From contig OY762063.1 of NCBI GenBank assembly GCA_963665075.1, forward strand, positions 2,294,001 through 2,358,000: a stretch of 64,000 nucleotides of DNA. Direction: 5' to 3'. Both the position numbers and the translations under genes were made by a program. The notes beneath the pieces were generated by a model. It was given only the letters and a program-made list of their open reading frames with translations, made no database searches and was not told the DNA's origin. Every line of letters starts with the position of its first letter. The first letter of the stretch is position 1. Shown in pieces: positions 48,961 through 58,416 of the stretch. This stretch comes from JAPULR01 sp963665075. Lineage in GTDB: Bacteria > Chloroflexota > Dehalococcoidia > Lucifugimonadales > GCA-2712585.

Positions 48961-51834
48961 TCAGGGCCGCACCTCCCGCTCAACGATGTACGCCACTTCC
49001 GCTAACGCCTGCGGGAGTACGTCCAGCCGCTTTCCGCCCGCCTGCGCCGATTCGGGACGACCGCCACCGCCGCCGCCCAACTTCTGCGCCGTCTCGCGAA
49101 CGATGTTACCCGCGTGCAGCCCCCGCGCCACCAGGTCAGGCGTGACCATCGAAACCAGCAGCGGCCTGCCGTTCTGCGACATTGCCAGAACCAGTACGCC
49201 GCTTTCGAGTTTGGCTTTCAGCCAGTCGCCCATCTCCCGCAGCGACTCAACGCTGCCTGCCGACGTTCGCGCCGCCAGCACCTTCACCCCCTTCGTCTCG
49301 CTGACCTGACCCAACAATCCCTCGGCTTCCATGCGCAGATTCTTTCGTTCCAGCTGCAAATAATCCTTCTTTATTTGATCAAATCCCAACAGGAAATCGT
49401 CAAACCTGTCCAGCAATTCCCCAATAGAAGTCTTCATTCGGCTTACCAAGTTCTGTAGTAACTCGGTTCTAGTCTGGAATAAATCTACCGCAGCCTCCCC
49501 CGTCACTGCCTCCACCCGGCGCATCCCGCCTCCGATGCTGGATTCTCCAAGGACGAATAGCGGCCCGACTTCGCCGGTGGCGTGGACGTGGGTGCCGCCG
49601 CATAGTTCAACGCTGAAGGGCTTGTCATCGTTGCCGCTCGACATCGTCACCACTCGGACGCTGTCGCCGTACTTGTCGCCAAAGAAGGCCAGGGCACCGG
49701 CATTCACCGCTTCCGCGTAGGTGGTGACGTGGGTGGAGACGGCCATGTCAGCCCGCACCTTTTCGTTTGCCAACGTCTGAATATCACGCATCTCGCCGCT
49801 TTCGACGGCGCCTACGTGGGAGAAGTCGAAGCGCAGCCGCTCCGGCGTGACCAACGACCCCGCCTGCCTGACGTGCGGCCCCAAAACGGCCCGCAGCGAC
49901 GCATGGAGGATGTGGGTGCCGCTATGGTTCCGCGCCGCCGATTGGCGCCGACTCACGTCCACTTTTGCAGATACCGGGTCGCCGAGGGAAACGTACCCTT
50001 CGGAAACCACGCCCTTGTGCACTATGAGTCCCGCCGTCGGATTCTGCGTGTCCTTCACCTGAATCATGCCGTTCGGCCCGGCGATGCTTCCCACGTCTCC
50101 CACCTGCCCACCGCCCTCGGCGTAGAAGGGCGTTTCCCGCAGCACAACCTCTACCTTTTGACCCTTGGAGGCGTGACCCGTCTGCTCGCCTCCAACCAGC
50201 AGCGCCGCAATCTCCGACCACCGCTCCAACGCGCCGTATCCGACGAACTCCACGGCCTCCGACGCCAACTCCTCATAGTGACTCTGAATCTCCATGCCGC
50301 CGGTGGAAACCCGCGCCTTCCGCGCTCGCGCTCGATGGGCTTCAACTTCCCTTTCGAATCCCTCGGTATCCACTCCCAGCCCCCGTTCCCGCGCAATCTC
50401 CTCCGTCAACTCCCTCGGAAAGCCGAACGTGTCGTGAAGGACGAACACCTCCCGGCCCGTCAGCATTTCTGTCAACCGACTCTCTATCGGAAAGGACGTC
50501 GCCTTCTCAACGTCCGCCTTTGCCTCTACCAACACCCCTTCAAGGACGCTCTGCGGTCGAACAAATCCGCCTTCCTCTCCACCCAGCACCGTAATCCGTG
50601 CAAGGGTCAGGGCCTTGGCCGCAACTGTATTGCCGTGAGGCTTTCCAAAAGCATCCCGCAGCTCCAAATGAAGCGGAATCAAGCCCTCCTCCAGCATCGG
50701 CATCGCCACCTGGATGGTCTGGTTGAACCGCTCCTCTTCCAGCTTCAACACCCGTAGGATGAACGCCCGGTTGGTCTCCAAATCCGGGTGCGCTTTCGAG
50801 AAATTGTCGATGGCGGCGGACGCCATTTCTTCCATGAAGGGACGCTCCAGGCCCAACCGACGACCATACCTGACCGCCCGTCGGATTATCCGACGGAGCA
50901 CGTAGCCCCGCCCCTCGTTGCTGGGCACAACCCCGTCGGAAATCAGAAAAGCCGACGCCCGCGCGTGCTCGGCCACCACCCGCAGCGCGTAGTCCATTTC
51001 GGCATCCTGACCGTAAGCCTTGCCGGAAAGCTTCGACGCCTTCGCGACCAACGGCTGAAACAAGTCCGTGTCGTAGATGCTCATGTGACGCTGCATCACA
51101 ATCGCCGCCCGCTCCAAACCCATCCCCGTGTCCACGCTGGGCGCGGGGAGCGGCGTTCGCCCCCCCTGCAAGTCCTGGTAGAACTGCATGAACACCAGGT
51201 TCCACAACTCCACAATGCGCGCGCATTCGTGGTTGGGATGGCAGCCCTTCTCATAGTCTTCCGACGGGTCTGCCATAGGCTTGCCGCAGCCGAACTCCGG
51301 CCCGAAATCGTAGTGGAGTTCGCTGCACGGGCCGCACGGACCTTCCAAACCCGCCGGCCCCCACCAGTTGTCCGCGTCGCCGTACCGGTAGATCCGCTCC
51401 GGCGGGATACCCACGTCTTTGTGCCAAAGCTCGTAGGCTTCATCGTCGGTGTGATGGATAGTGGCGTAGAACCGCTCCGGGTCCAGCCCGAAACCCGCCG
51501 ACTTGGACGTGACGAACTCCCACGCGAAGGCCACCGCATCCTTCTTGAAATAGTCGCCGATGCTGAAATTCCCCAGCATCTCGAACATGGTCAAGTGGGT
51601 GTGGTCGCCGACTTCGTCGATGTCGGTGGTGCGGAAGCTCTTCTGGCTGGAAGCGAGGCGGCGCGACGGCGGGGTCTGCTCCCCCTGGAAGAAGGGCTTG
51701 AAGGGCACCATGCCCGCGCTGGTAAACAGCAGCGTCGGGTCCCCCGAGGGCACCAGGGACGCGCTGGGCATCCGCAAGTGGCCCTTGCTTTCGAAGTAGC
51801 TCAGGAAAAGTTCTCGTATCTCGTCGCCCGTCAT
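48961..51834 (-). CDS. alaS: alanyl-tRNA synthetase
   Basis: 957 aa from ATG 51834 (MTGDEIRELFLSYFESKGH); about 80 residues longer than typical AlaS, the extra length spread over the middle and editing parts. Class II motifs: PSGDPTLLFTSAGMVPFKPFF, TMFEMLGNFSIGDYFKKDA, motif 3 RVVAEHARASAFLISDGV...GRGYVLRRIIRR. Editing domain zinc ligands NHSGTHILHASLR and ELCGGTHVHATG; DHHA1 end GGGGGGRPESAQAG. Charges tRNA-Ala and clears Ser/Gly errors. Leads the leftward operon with promoter at 51894-51866. Starts inside a longer open frame whose first 20 residues are not conserved. Confidence 0.96.
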   Translation of the reverse strand: MTGDEIRELFLSYFESKGHLRMPSASLVPSGDPTLLFTSAGMVPFKPFFQGEQTPPSRRLASSQKSFRTTDIDEVGDHTHLTMFEMLGNFSIGDYFKKDAVAFAWEFVTSKSAGFGLDPERFYATIHHTDDEAYELWHKDVGIPPERIYRYGDADNWWGPAGLEGPCGPCSELHYDFGPEFGCGKPMADPSEDYEKGCHPNHECARIVELWNLVFMQFYQDLQGGRTPLPAPSVDTGMGLERAAIVMQRHMSIYDTDLFQPLVAKASKLSGKAYGQDAEMDYALRVVAEHARASAFLISDGVVPSNEGRGYVLRRIIRRAVRYGRRLGLERPFMEEMASAAIDNFSKAHPDLETNRAFILRVLKLEEERFNQTIQVAMPMLEEGLIPLHLELRDAFGKPHGNTVAAKALTLARITVLGGEEGGFVRPQSVLEGVLVEAKADVEKATSFPIESRLTEMLTGREVFVLHDTFGFPRELTEEIARERGLGVDTEGFEREVEAHRARARKARVSTGGMEIQSHYEELASEAVEFVGYGALERWSEIAALLVGGEQTGHASKGQKVEVVLRETPFYAEGGGQVGDVGSIAGPNGMIQVKDTQNPTAGLIVHKGVVSEGYVSLGDPVSAKVDVSRRQSAARNHSGTHILHASLRAVLGPHVRQAGSLVTPERLRFDFSHVGAVESGEMRDIQTLANEKVRADMAVSTHVTTYAEAVNAGALAFFGDKYGDSVRVVTMSSGNDDKPFSVELCGGTHVHATGEVGPLFVLGESSIGGGMRRVEAVTGEAAVDLFQTRTELLQNLVSRMKTSIGELLDRFDDFLLGFDQIKKDYLQLERKNLRMEAEGLLGQVSETKGVKVLAARTSAGSVESLREMGDWLKAKLESGVLVLAMSQNGRPLLVSMVTPDLVARGLHAGNIVRETAQKLGGGGGGRPESAQAGGKRLDVLPQALAEVAYIVEREVRP

Positions 51835-51865
51835 TCCAAATCCCACGTTTACAAAGTCTGCAACA

Positions 51866-51894
51866 AGTGTAGTGGGCAGCCGAAACAGGGGCAA
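51866..51894 (-). promoter_or_regulatory. promoter of the alaS-aroKB operon
   Basis: Minus-strand TTGCCC (51894-51889), 17-nt spacer, TACACT (51871-51866), 32 nt before the alaS ATG. Back-to-back with the SWIM-gene promoter. Confidence 0.5.
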
Positions 51895-51910
51895 GGGGCC
51901 ACGCCTTCAA

Positions 51911-51939
51911 TTGACCCCAAACCCGCCATCCCGTAGAAT
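51911..51939 (+). promoter_or_regulatory. promoter of the SWIM-domain gene
   Basis: TTGACC (51911-51916), 17-nt spacer, TAGAAT (51934-51939), 28 nt before the ATG at 51967. Confidence 0.5.
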
Positions 51940-51966
51940 TGACGAAAGAAGGATTCAGGAGGCGGG

Positions 51967-52218
51967 ATGCAGTATAGCGTTATCAGGAAAATGCAAAAGG
52001 CGCGGCAGTACGCCGAGCAGAAGGAGCGGGTTGCCATCAGTTCGATCAAGACAACTTTTCACGGCAATCACAGCGACCACCACGTGACTTTCAGCGAAGG
52101 CGATTGGTCCTGCTCATGCGACTTCTTCTCCGGCTACCGGACTTGCAGCCATACCATGGCCCTGGAACGAATTCTGGACCCGATGCTCCGCGTCCAACAG
52201 GAAGCGAAAGCCGCTTAG
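51967..52218 (+). CDS. small SWIM zinc-finger protein
   Basis: 83 aa. Nearly the whole protein is one SWIM domain: VTFSEGDWSCSCDFFSGYRTCSHTMAL, i.e. C-x-C-x9-C-x-H zinc ligands. AGGAGG lies 4 nt before the ATG. SWIM domains bind DNA or proteins and are usually part of larger helicases or nucleases; a stand-alone copy is less common. It has its own promoter opposite alaS, and its stop touches the fabF stop with no gap. Confidence 0.82.
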   Translation: MQYSVIRKMQKARQYAEQKERVAISSIKTTFHGNHSDHHVTFSEGDWSCSCDFFSGYRTCSHTMALERILDPMLRVQQEAKAA

Positions 52219-53466
52219 TTATCTTGCTTCATAGCGCCTGAAGACGATGCAGGCGTTCTGTCCGCCAAACCCGAAGGCGTTGGACAGCGCGACCCGCACG
52301 TTAGCCCGCCGAGCCTCGTTGGGAACGTAGTCCAGGTCGCAATGCGGGTCGGGAAATTCGTAGTTGACCGTCGGATGAATCACCCCGTCGGCGATGGTGC
52401 GGACGCAGGCCACGGCTTCCAACCCGCCTGAGGCGCCCAGGGAATGCCCCACCATTGACTTGGTGGAACTGACGGGAATCTGGTAGGCCCGCTCGCCGAA
52501 CAGCCCCTTGATGGCAGTCGTTTCCACCGCGTCGTTCAACGGCGTGGAAGTGCCGTGGGCGTTGACGTAATCGACGTCGTCCAATCCCACGCCCGCGTCT
52601 TCCAACGCCATCCTCATCGCACGGGCAGCACCCTCCCCCGTCTCCTCCGGCTGCACCGGATGAAAGGCGTCCGACGTGCAGCCGAAGCCCGCGACTTCGC
52701 ACAGAATCTCCGCGCCGCGATTCAGGGCGTGATCCTCCGTCTCTAACACCAGAACCGACGCGCCTTCCGCCGGAACGAACCCGTCCCGCTTTGCGTCGAA
52801 GGGGCGGCTGGCGTTCTGCGGCTCGTCGTTCCTGGTGCTCAGGGCGCGCATGGTGCAGAAACCGGCCAGGCCCAACTGGCTGATGCCCGCCTCCGCGCCG
52901 CCGGTGAGCATCACGTCGGCGGCGCCACGACGCAGGGTTTCCGCCGCCTCGCCGATGGCCTGGTTGGAAGCGGCGCAGGCGGTGATGACCGTGGAGTTGT
53001 AGCCCTTCAGACCCAGAATGCGGCTGATGTTGGAGGCGGCCATGTTGGGGAGCGTCATGGGGAAGAAGAAGGGCGACACCCGCATTCCGCCCCGGTTGAG
53101 CATCACCCGGCATCCCTCCTCGGTGGTGGGAAATCCGCCGTTGCCGTTGCCCAGGAGGACGCCGTACCGGTGGGACTTGGCGGCGTCAATCGACAAGCCC
53201 GCGTCTTCCACGGCCTGCATCGCCGCGGACACCGCCAGCTGCGAAAACCGGGCCATCCGTCGAGACTGACGCCCGGGTATGTACTGCGTCGGGTCGAATC
53301 CTGTAACTTCCCCCGCAATTTGGCATGGGAAGTCCGACGGGTCGCACAGGGTCATCGGCCCGATTCCGGACCGGCCCGCGACCAGCCCTTCCCAGGATTC
53401 CTGCACCGACCGGCCCAGCGGGCTTAACGCTCCCATGCCGGTTACTACCACGCGCGGTCTTGTCAT
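52219..53466 (-). CDS. fabF: 3-oxoacyl-ACP synthase II
   Basis: 415 aa thiolase-fold condensing enzyme for fatty-acid elongation. Catalytic Cys is in VITACAASNQAIGEA, the two His in NAHGTSTPLND and STKSMVGHSLGASG, and N-terminal VVVTGMGALSPLG is typical. Adds malonyl-ACP two-carbon units. Start ATG overlaps the folC stop (ATGA), so the two are coupled although functionally unrelated. No acyl-carrier or other fab genes are adjacent, so it may also serve an unsaturated or specialised chain. Confidence 0.92.
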   Translation of the reverse strand: MTRPRVVVTGMGALSPLGRSVQESWEGLVAGRSGIGPMTLCDPSDFPCQIAGEVTGFDPTQYIPGRQSRRMARFSQLAVSAAMQAVEDAGLSIDAAKSHRYGVLLGNGNGGFPTTEEGCRVMLNRGGMRVSPFFFPMTLPNMAASNISRILGLKGYNSTVITACAASNQAIGEAAETLRRGAADVMLTGGAEAGISQLGLAGFCTMRALSTRNDEPQNASRPFDAKRDGFVPAEGASVLVLETEDHALNRGAEILCEVAGFGCTSDAFHPVQPEETGEGAARAMRMALEDAGVGLDDVDYVNAHGTSTPLNDAVETTAIKGLFGERAYQIPVSSTKSMVGHSLGASGGLEAVACVRTIADGVIHPTVNYEFPDPHCDLDYVPNEARRANVRVALSNAFGFGGQNACIVFRRYEAR

Positions 53467-54854
53467 ATTCCTCTGCCTCTTGTTTCAAGAACTGATGACG
53501 CCATGTCAAACTCTCCATATAGCTCCGGTTCAATGCCCAGCAGGACTTCTCTGACCTCCGCGGCGAGGAACAGGGATCCGGTGGCTATGATATACCCATT
53601 TTCAGATGCCAGGGTTCTGGCCTTCTGCACCGCTTGCCAGGCATCCATCGACTGATGCGCTTTCATCCCTCGCATTGAGAACCCCCTGACCAGTTCCGAC
53701 AGCGACGCCGCTCTGGGGTGCCTGGACTGGGTCGCCACCACCAACGGATTCAGGGGCGCGAGCGTGTCCATCATCTCGCCCAAATTCTTGTCCCTCGAAG
53801 CGCCGAAGATGACCACAGGACGCCTGCCCTGGAAGAACCCTTCCAGAAACTCACGGAGCCGCGTCATGGAATCGGGGTTGTGGGCGCCGTCGCACAGCAG
53901 AGGGGGGTCTTGTTCCAAAACCTCCAAGCGGCAGGGCCACTCCACTTTCTCAAAGCCAAGTTGAATTGCATCGATGCCGACTTTCCGTCCACGCTCGTGC
54001 AGACACTCCAGCGCGCCCACGGCAACGGCGGCGTTCTCCAGTTGGTGAGAACCCAGAAGCGGCGTCGTCAAATCATAATCGTCCAGCCTGCCTCTAACGG
54101 TGAAGGATTGACCGGAAAGGTCTTCGCCTACCGCCTTCCAACCGATGTCCCGTCCCGCCACCAAGAGGGGCGCGTTTTTTTCTTCGCAAACCTGACGGAT
54201 TTCCGCCATTGCTGCCGGCTGTTGTGGGGCCGACACCACCGGAACGCCGGGCTTGACGATTCCCGCCTTCTCTCTGGCTATCATGTCCACCGAATCGCCC
54301 AAAATGGCCGTGTGGTCCAGGCTGACGGACGTGATGGCGCAGACTTCGGGCTGCACCAGGTTGGTCGAATCCAGCCTTCCTCCCAACCCCACCTCCAAGA
54401 CCTGAAAATCCGCGCCTATCTCCCGAAAGTGAATGAAGGCCATAGCGGTCAGCGTCTCGAAAAGCGTAACCGGCCCGAACCGACCATCGTCGCTCACTGC
54501 CATAATATGCGGCCACACCCTTTCAACCAGCGACGCGAACTCGCCCTCCGAAACAGGCTCACCATTGAGGCTGATACGCTCGCGGAAGGTGTGCAGATGG
54601 GGCGAAGTGAACGCGCCCGTCTTGCATCCGGCCTGCGTGAGCGCGGAGGCAACCATCGCCGTGACGCTGCCCTTCCCCTTCGTCCCCGCCACGTGCACGG
54701 CGGGAACGGCGAGATGCGGGTTCTCCAACGCCTCCAGAAGGGCCTCCATACGGCTGAGATCGAACTTGACGCGCGGCCCTCGCGGCCCGCGAAACCGCTC
54801 GAAGTCTACCAGTCCCAACAGCATCCCCAGAGAAGCTCTGTAGTCCAACGTCAC
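53463..54854 (-). CDS. folC: folylpolyglutamate synthase / dihydrofolate synthase
   Basis: 463 aa from GTG 54854 (VTLDYRASLGMLLGLVDFER); the frame is open to 54893, but that stretch carries a -10-like TATAAT (54887-54882) and is probably promoter. Mur-ligase fold: P-loop VAGTKGKGSVTAM, SPHLHTFRERI, LGGRLDSTN, TSVSLDHTAILGD with the metal His, LLCDGAHNPDSM. Adds glutamate to dihydropteroate and folates. Coupled to fabF downstream. Confidence 0.93.
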   Translation of the reverse strand: MTLDYRASLGMLLGLVDFERFRGPRGPRVKFDLSRMEALLEALENPHLAVPAVHVAGTKGKGSVTAMVASALTQAGCKTGAFTSPHLHTFRERISLNGEPVSEGEFASLVERVWPHIMAVSDDGRFGPVTLFETLTAMAFIHFREIGADFQVLEVGLGGRLDSTNLVQPEVCAITSVSLDHTAILGDSVDMIAREKAGIVKPGVPVVSAPQQPAAMAEIRQVCEEKNAPLLVAGRDIGWKAVGEDLSGQSFTVRGRLDDYDLTTPLLGSHQLENAAVAVGALECLHERGRKVGIDAIQLGFEKVEWPCRLEVLEQDPPLLCDGAHNPDSMTRLREFLEGFFQGRRPVVIFGASRDKNLGEMMDTLAPLNPLVVATQSRHPRAASLSELVRGFSMRGMKAHQSMDAWQAVQKARTLASENGYIIATGSLFLAAEVREVLLGIEPELYGEFDMASSVLETRGRGI

Positions 54855-54961
54855 CTGCCGCGCCCATATGGGGGCGCGCCAATTATACCCCACACGGCTT
54901 GAGTGGCGAGCAGGACGTCGGGGGAACGGGTCACGGATGGCGGCGGAACCTTACCGCGCCA

Positions 54962-55327
54962 TTATTCTATGGTCGGAGAAGGGGAAGGAAGAAGGCGCTT
55001 CACGAACTCGTGCACCTCAACCCTTCCTTCCGAAATCTGAAAGTCTTCCATGAAGCCATGATAGAAATTGGCATGAAACATTTCGGCGGTTCGGAAACCG
55101 GTGCGTATGAATTCGTCACCTCGTTGGACAGCAAGCCGTTTTGCAGCTATCTGCATCTCACGGTGATTCCTGCCTATTTCACCGTTTGCCTGCATCACGG
55201 CCATCAGCGCGTGCGTCGCCGCTCCCCACAGCTTCTCCGAAGCCTGGTACTTGTCCCCCGCCTCAAATTCTTGGTCAGAAGCGATCAAGAACTCCTTCGC
55301 CGTCTGTATGTGTTCGTTAACGTCCAT
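54962..55327 (-). CDS. PaREP1/HEPN-like small helical protein (copy 2)
   Basis: 121 aa from ATG 55327 (GAGG 8 nt upstream). All-helical: HIQTAKEFLIASDQEFEAGDKYQASEKLWGAATHALMAVMQ resembles PaREP1 and HEPN proteins, which are often toxins, nucleotide-binding or dimerisation modules. Not definitively assigned. Paralogous to the gene upstream (same HIQTA-EFL-ASD and LWGAATHAL segments and the same length), so a tandem duplication. C-terminus is Pro/Ser-rich (PSPSPTIE). Confidence 0.65.
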   Translation of the reverse strand: MDVNEHIQTAKEFLIASDQEFEAGDKYQASEKLWGAATHALMAVMQANGEIGRNHREMQIAAKRLAVQRGDEFIRTGFRTAEMFHANFYHGFMEDFQISEGRVEVHEFVKRLLPSPSPTIE

Positions 55328-55378
55328 CAATCAATCCTCGTAGATAATTGGAGGGTTGTCCAACATCTCAGACATATC

Positions 55379-55750
55379 CTAAACCGTTGCGGACTCTACG
55401 GCCAGTTCCGGCACAATCCGGGCAAGAATTTCCTTTAATTTTTCCCTATCATCTGCAATCTGCCAGTCTTCCATGAATCCGAACTGCGAGTTGTAGTAGA
55501 AGTTTTCGGCGATTACGAAGGCTAAGCGGATGTGTTCGTCGCCCCGCTCGTTCGTCAGACGTCTTACGGCCATTGAGAGCTCTCGATTGACTTTGCTGAT
55601 TTCCACCTCTTCTTTCATTAAAGTCAAGAGGGCGTGCGTCGCCGCGCCCCAAAGCTTCTTCGACCCCTGCAACACGTCCCCCGCCTCAAACTCACGGTCG
55701 GAAGCGACTAAGAACTCCCTCGCCGTCTGTATGTGTTCCGTTACATTCAT
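55379..55750 (-). CDS. PaREP1/HEPN-like small helical protein (copy 1)
   Basis: 123 aa from ATG 55750; a TTG 15 nt upstream is possible. HIQTAREFLVASDREFEAGDVLQGSKKLWGAATHALLTL aligns with its downstream neighbour, and AENFYYNSQFGFMEDWQIADDR with AEMFHANFYHGFMEDFQIS. No HEPN R-x4-6-H catalytic motif is obvious, so RNase activity is unproven. Two adjacent diverged copies may form a heterodimer. GC is slightly lower here than nearby. Confidence 0.65.
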   Translation of the reverse strand: MNVTEHIQTAREFLVASDREFEAGDVLQGSKKLWGAATHALLTLMKEEVEISKVNRELSMAVRRLTNERGDEHIRLAFVIAENFYYNSQFGFMEDWQIADDREKLKEILARIVPELAVESATV

Positions 55751-55791
55751 TATGCGTGTCCCCAAAAAGGTTGCTTACTATTCTACCACTC

Positions 55792-57003
55792 TCATCCGGC
55801 CAGGCGGGGGCAGAGCCGCATGGCGTTCTGGCCGAGGATCTTTCGTTTGGCGGTGTCGGACAGGCCCGGCCACTCCACAACCTGGTCAACGCCCGTCGGC
55901 CACGCCGTATCGCCGTGGGGCCAGTCCGTCGCGAACAGGAGCACGTCCTCCCCCACCACGTCAACCACCGACTCCAACGTGGTCTCCCACGTGTCGATGC
56001 CGTGGAAGTAGCGACCGCTCTTGACCATCTCCGTCGGCGACCGCTTCAGGTAGGGCACGTGGTGGGGCGAAAGCACGTAGTGGCTGTCGAACCGATCCAG
56101 GATGGCGGGAAGCCAGCCCGCCGCCGTCTCCACGACGGCGACCCTCAGCGTCGGAAACTTCTCCAGGACGCCCCCGCCGATGAGCGCGCCCATAGCCGCC
56201 ATTCCCGCCCACGGATTACCCAAGCCGTGTTGAAGGAACCAAGCGCCCCGCAGGTCGAAGGTGCCTGGGCCGAAGGGAGGCCGCGCCGTGCCGCCGTGAA
56301 CGAGAATCGGCAGGTCAGTCTCCTCCGCAGCTTCATAGATCGGGTACAAGGCGCCGCTGTCGAGCAGAAGGTTGTCCGGCCCTTGGGGTGAGAAATAGAC
56401 GCCGACGAAATTTTCGTCTTCCTTCGCCCAACGCCGGATCTCCGCCGCCGCCGTTCGCGCGTCCCGCAGGTTTGCCACGAGGGACCACTTCAGCCGTTCA
56501 GGGGCCTGGGAGCAGAAATCGCTCACCCACCGGTGATACGCCTGGTAGAGCGCATTCTCGAAACCCAGGTCGCTCAGGGCGCAATAGCTGGACACGTGGG
56601 TGGGATAGAGAACGCCGGCGTCCACGTGGGCTTTGTCCATGTCCTCCAAGCGCGCCTTCACGTCCCAATTCACCTCTGGACGAATATGCGGCAGTTCACC
56701 CCGCTCCGGCCTGCCGAAGTTGGGCCGTCCACCGGAACCCGGCTGGAGGATGAACTCTCTTGGCGCAAGACCGAAGGAATCCGCCTGTCCAAGGGCGTTG
56801 TCCGACACCACCGGCGCGAGAATGGCGTGACGGCTGGCCGCCAAGGCCCCCTTACCGCCCTGGCTGATATTCTCCTCGATGGCCCGCTTCAGCCGGTCGA
56901 AGTCCTCCGCGTAGGCGGGGTCCACGTATCCGTCGTACATCTCGTGCGGACGCTCCATTATGTGGGAGTCCATGTCTATAACCTTCCAGCCGTTCCAAGC
57001 CAT
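55792..57003 (-). CDS. amidohydrolase family 2 protein (third copy)
   Basis: 403 aa. Same fold as the pair at 4.3-6.6 kb: IDMDSHIMERPHEMYDGYVDPAY at the start (D-x-H metal strand), ILVHGGTARPPFGPG, VVETAAGWLPAILDRFD, and FATDWPHGDTAWP at the end. Metal-dependent hydrolase or decarboxylase of unknown substrate. Codon use follows the right-hand region, not the G-rich left. Ribosome site GGAAGG is about 8 nt before the ATG. Confidence 0.85.
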   Translation of the reverse strand: MAWNGWKVIDMDSHIMERPHEMYDGYVDPAYAEDFDRLKRAIEENISQGGKGALAASRHAILAPVVSDNALGQADSFGLAPREFILQPGSGGRPNFGRPERGELPHIRPEVNWDVKARLEDMDKAHVDAGVLYPTHVSSYCALSDLGFENALYQAYHRWVSDFCSQAPERLKWSLVANLRDARTAAAEIRRWAKEDENFVGVYFSPQGPDNLLLDSGALYPIYEAAEETDLPILVHGGTARPPFGPGTFDLRGAWFLQHGLGNPWAGMAAMGALIGGGVLEKFPTLRVAVVETAAGWLPAILDRFDSHYVLSPHHVPYLKRSPTEMVKSGRYFHGIDTWETTLESVVDVVGEDVLLFATDWPHGDTAWPTGVDQVVEWPGLSDTAKRKILGQNAMRLCPRLAG

Positions 57004-57294
57004 GACGCGTCACCTTCCGTTTATTGCTGATGATTCCGGTTGAAGGGAAGGATACCCTCCAACGCAGCTAGTCTATGAACGCCCCGCCAACCCTGTCAAC
57101 GCCGCGCCGCCTCCCTATTGCCCTTCCCCCTTGACGGAGAGCTTTGCGTAACTGCCAAATGAACCATCCACCCCACCCGAATCACCCCCATCTCAATCTT
57201 CCCCCATCAAGAGGGAAGAGGTTAATCGCCGCCCTTGGGAGGGTTATGCAAAGGTCTGCCTGATGGGGGAGGTTGGAATGGGGATGACTCCCAC
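57004..57294 (+). other. intergenic region carrying the second MITE-like element
   Basis: The only clear repeat within the 43-63.8 kb block. It contains the 124-bp element and nothing else recognisable. Confidence 0.6.
57136..57259 (+). mobile_element. 124-bp MITE-like element, copy 2
   Basis: Starts GGAGAGCTTTGCGTAACTGC and ends ATGCAAAGGTCTGC; its terminal inverted repeats keep 11 of 12 pairs. Interior order and length equal copy 1 at 6823-6946, 50 kb away, and orientation is the same. Confidence 0.6.
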
Positions 57295-58245
57295 TCAATG
57301 ATCCCGAATGTGCCTCGGCATTCGTCCCAAGAGCATCTTCATTCCGTCCCCCCACCTCACCCGACGCACGTAGGTTATGTTGCCGTTTACCTGCCTCGGG
57401 CTGAATCCGAATATGCCGGGAATCGTGTCCGACTCCGGGTAGTTCGGCACCCGCAGCATCGCCAGCTGGTCCTTGGTCACCGGCGGCTTGGAAAACAGCT
57501 TCTCCGTCAGCCAAACGGGGAAGCGCATAAGGGCGACGGGGACATGCAGCTTCCAACGCCTTACACCCATAGTAAACGCCACCTGGTCCACAATCTGGTC
57601 GTAGGTCAGGCGATGAGGGCCGCCGATTTCCACCCTTCGATTCCGCAATCGCGGATTATCGACGGCGTTCGCCGTGCATCTCGCCACGTCGTCCACCGAA
57701 ACGGGCTGAAACTCGTTCTTGCCGTTGCCAATCACCGGCACCAGGGGCATGGTTCGAACCAGCCCCGCCAGGGCGTTCATAAACTCGTCTCCCTCGCCGA
57801 ACAGCAGGGAGGGTCGCAGAATCGTGTAGGGGATGCCGCTGCTGAAAACCAGCTGCTCCGCGACCCACTTGCTGTACAGGTATCGCATGGCAGGATTCTC
57901 CTGGGCGCCGATGGCGCTCAGATGCACGAACCGACGCACGCCCGCGCGCTTCGCCGCCTCCAGCACGTTGCGGGTTCCTTCCACGTTGATTCTTACGAAG
58001 GTAGCGCCGCCTATCTCCTGTATCACCGCCACCAGATGCACAACTTCGTCCAGGTCGTAGAAAGCCGCCCGCAGCGAAGCCGGGTCCGTGACGCTACCGT
58101 AGTGAACGTCCACCCGGTCCAGGTCGAACATTGCTTCGGCGCCGGGCGAACGCACCAGGCAGCGCACGTCCTTGCCCCGGTCCAGAAGGGCCTGGACCAC
58201 CCGCCGACCGAGGAAACCCGTTGCGCCCGTGACCATCACTGTCAT
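57295..58245 (-). CDS. NAD(P)-binding SDR/epimerase family protein (NDUFA9-like)
   Basis: 316 aa extended-type short-chain reductase fold. Nucleotide motif TGATGFLGRRVVQALLDRG, VHLVAVIQEIGGATFVRINV, and the YLYSKWVAEQLV pattern at the catalytic Tyr-x3-Lys position (S-K kept, Tyr conserved two residues before). VSVDDVARCTANAVDNP and the C-terminal LTEKLFSKPPVTKDQLAMLR match the complex I NDUFA9-like/atypical SDR group. May act on quinone- or lipid-related substrates; unspecified. Divergent from dnaE. Confidence 0.82.
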   Translation of the reverse strand: MTVMVTGATGFLGRRVVQALLDRGKDVRCLVRSPGAEAMFDLDRVDVHYGSVTDPASLRAAFYDLDEVVHLVAVIQEIGGATFVRINVEGTRNVLEAAKRAGVRRFVHLSAIGAQENPAMRYLYSKWVAEQLVFSSGIPYTILRPSLLFGEGDEFMNALAGLVRTMPLVPVIGNGKNEFQPVSVDDVARCTANAVDNPRLRNRRVEIGGPHRLTYDQIVDQVAFTMGVRRWKLHVPVALMRFPVWLTEKLFSKPPVTKDQLAMLRVPNYPESDTIPGIFGFSPRQVNGNITYVRRVRWGDGMKMLLGRMPRHIRDH

Positions 58246-58369
58246 AGCGTAGACTCCAACCCTGAAAAACCCATGAATCCAGTGTAACGCACCAACCCCA
58301 CGCCTACAATCCCTTGTACCTCGCTTCCGACGGATTACCCTATCTTGTGAATTTCACCCCATTTTCGCC

Positions 58370-58398
58370 TTGACCCGCCCCATCCTTTATACTATGTT
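58370..58398 (+). promoter_or_regulatory. promoter of dnaE
   Basis: TTGACC (58370-58375), 17-nt spacer, TATGTT (58393-58398), only 18 nt before the ATG, so the leader would be very short. Confidence 0.4.
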
Positions 58399-58416
58399 TG
58401 TCTACGTTGCGCCGCC

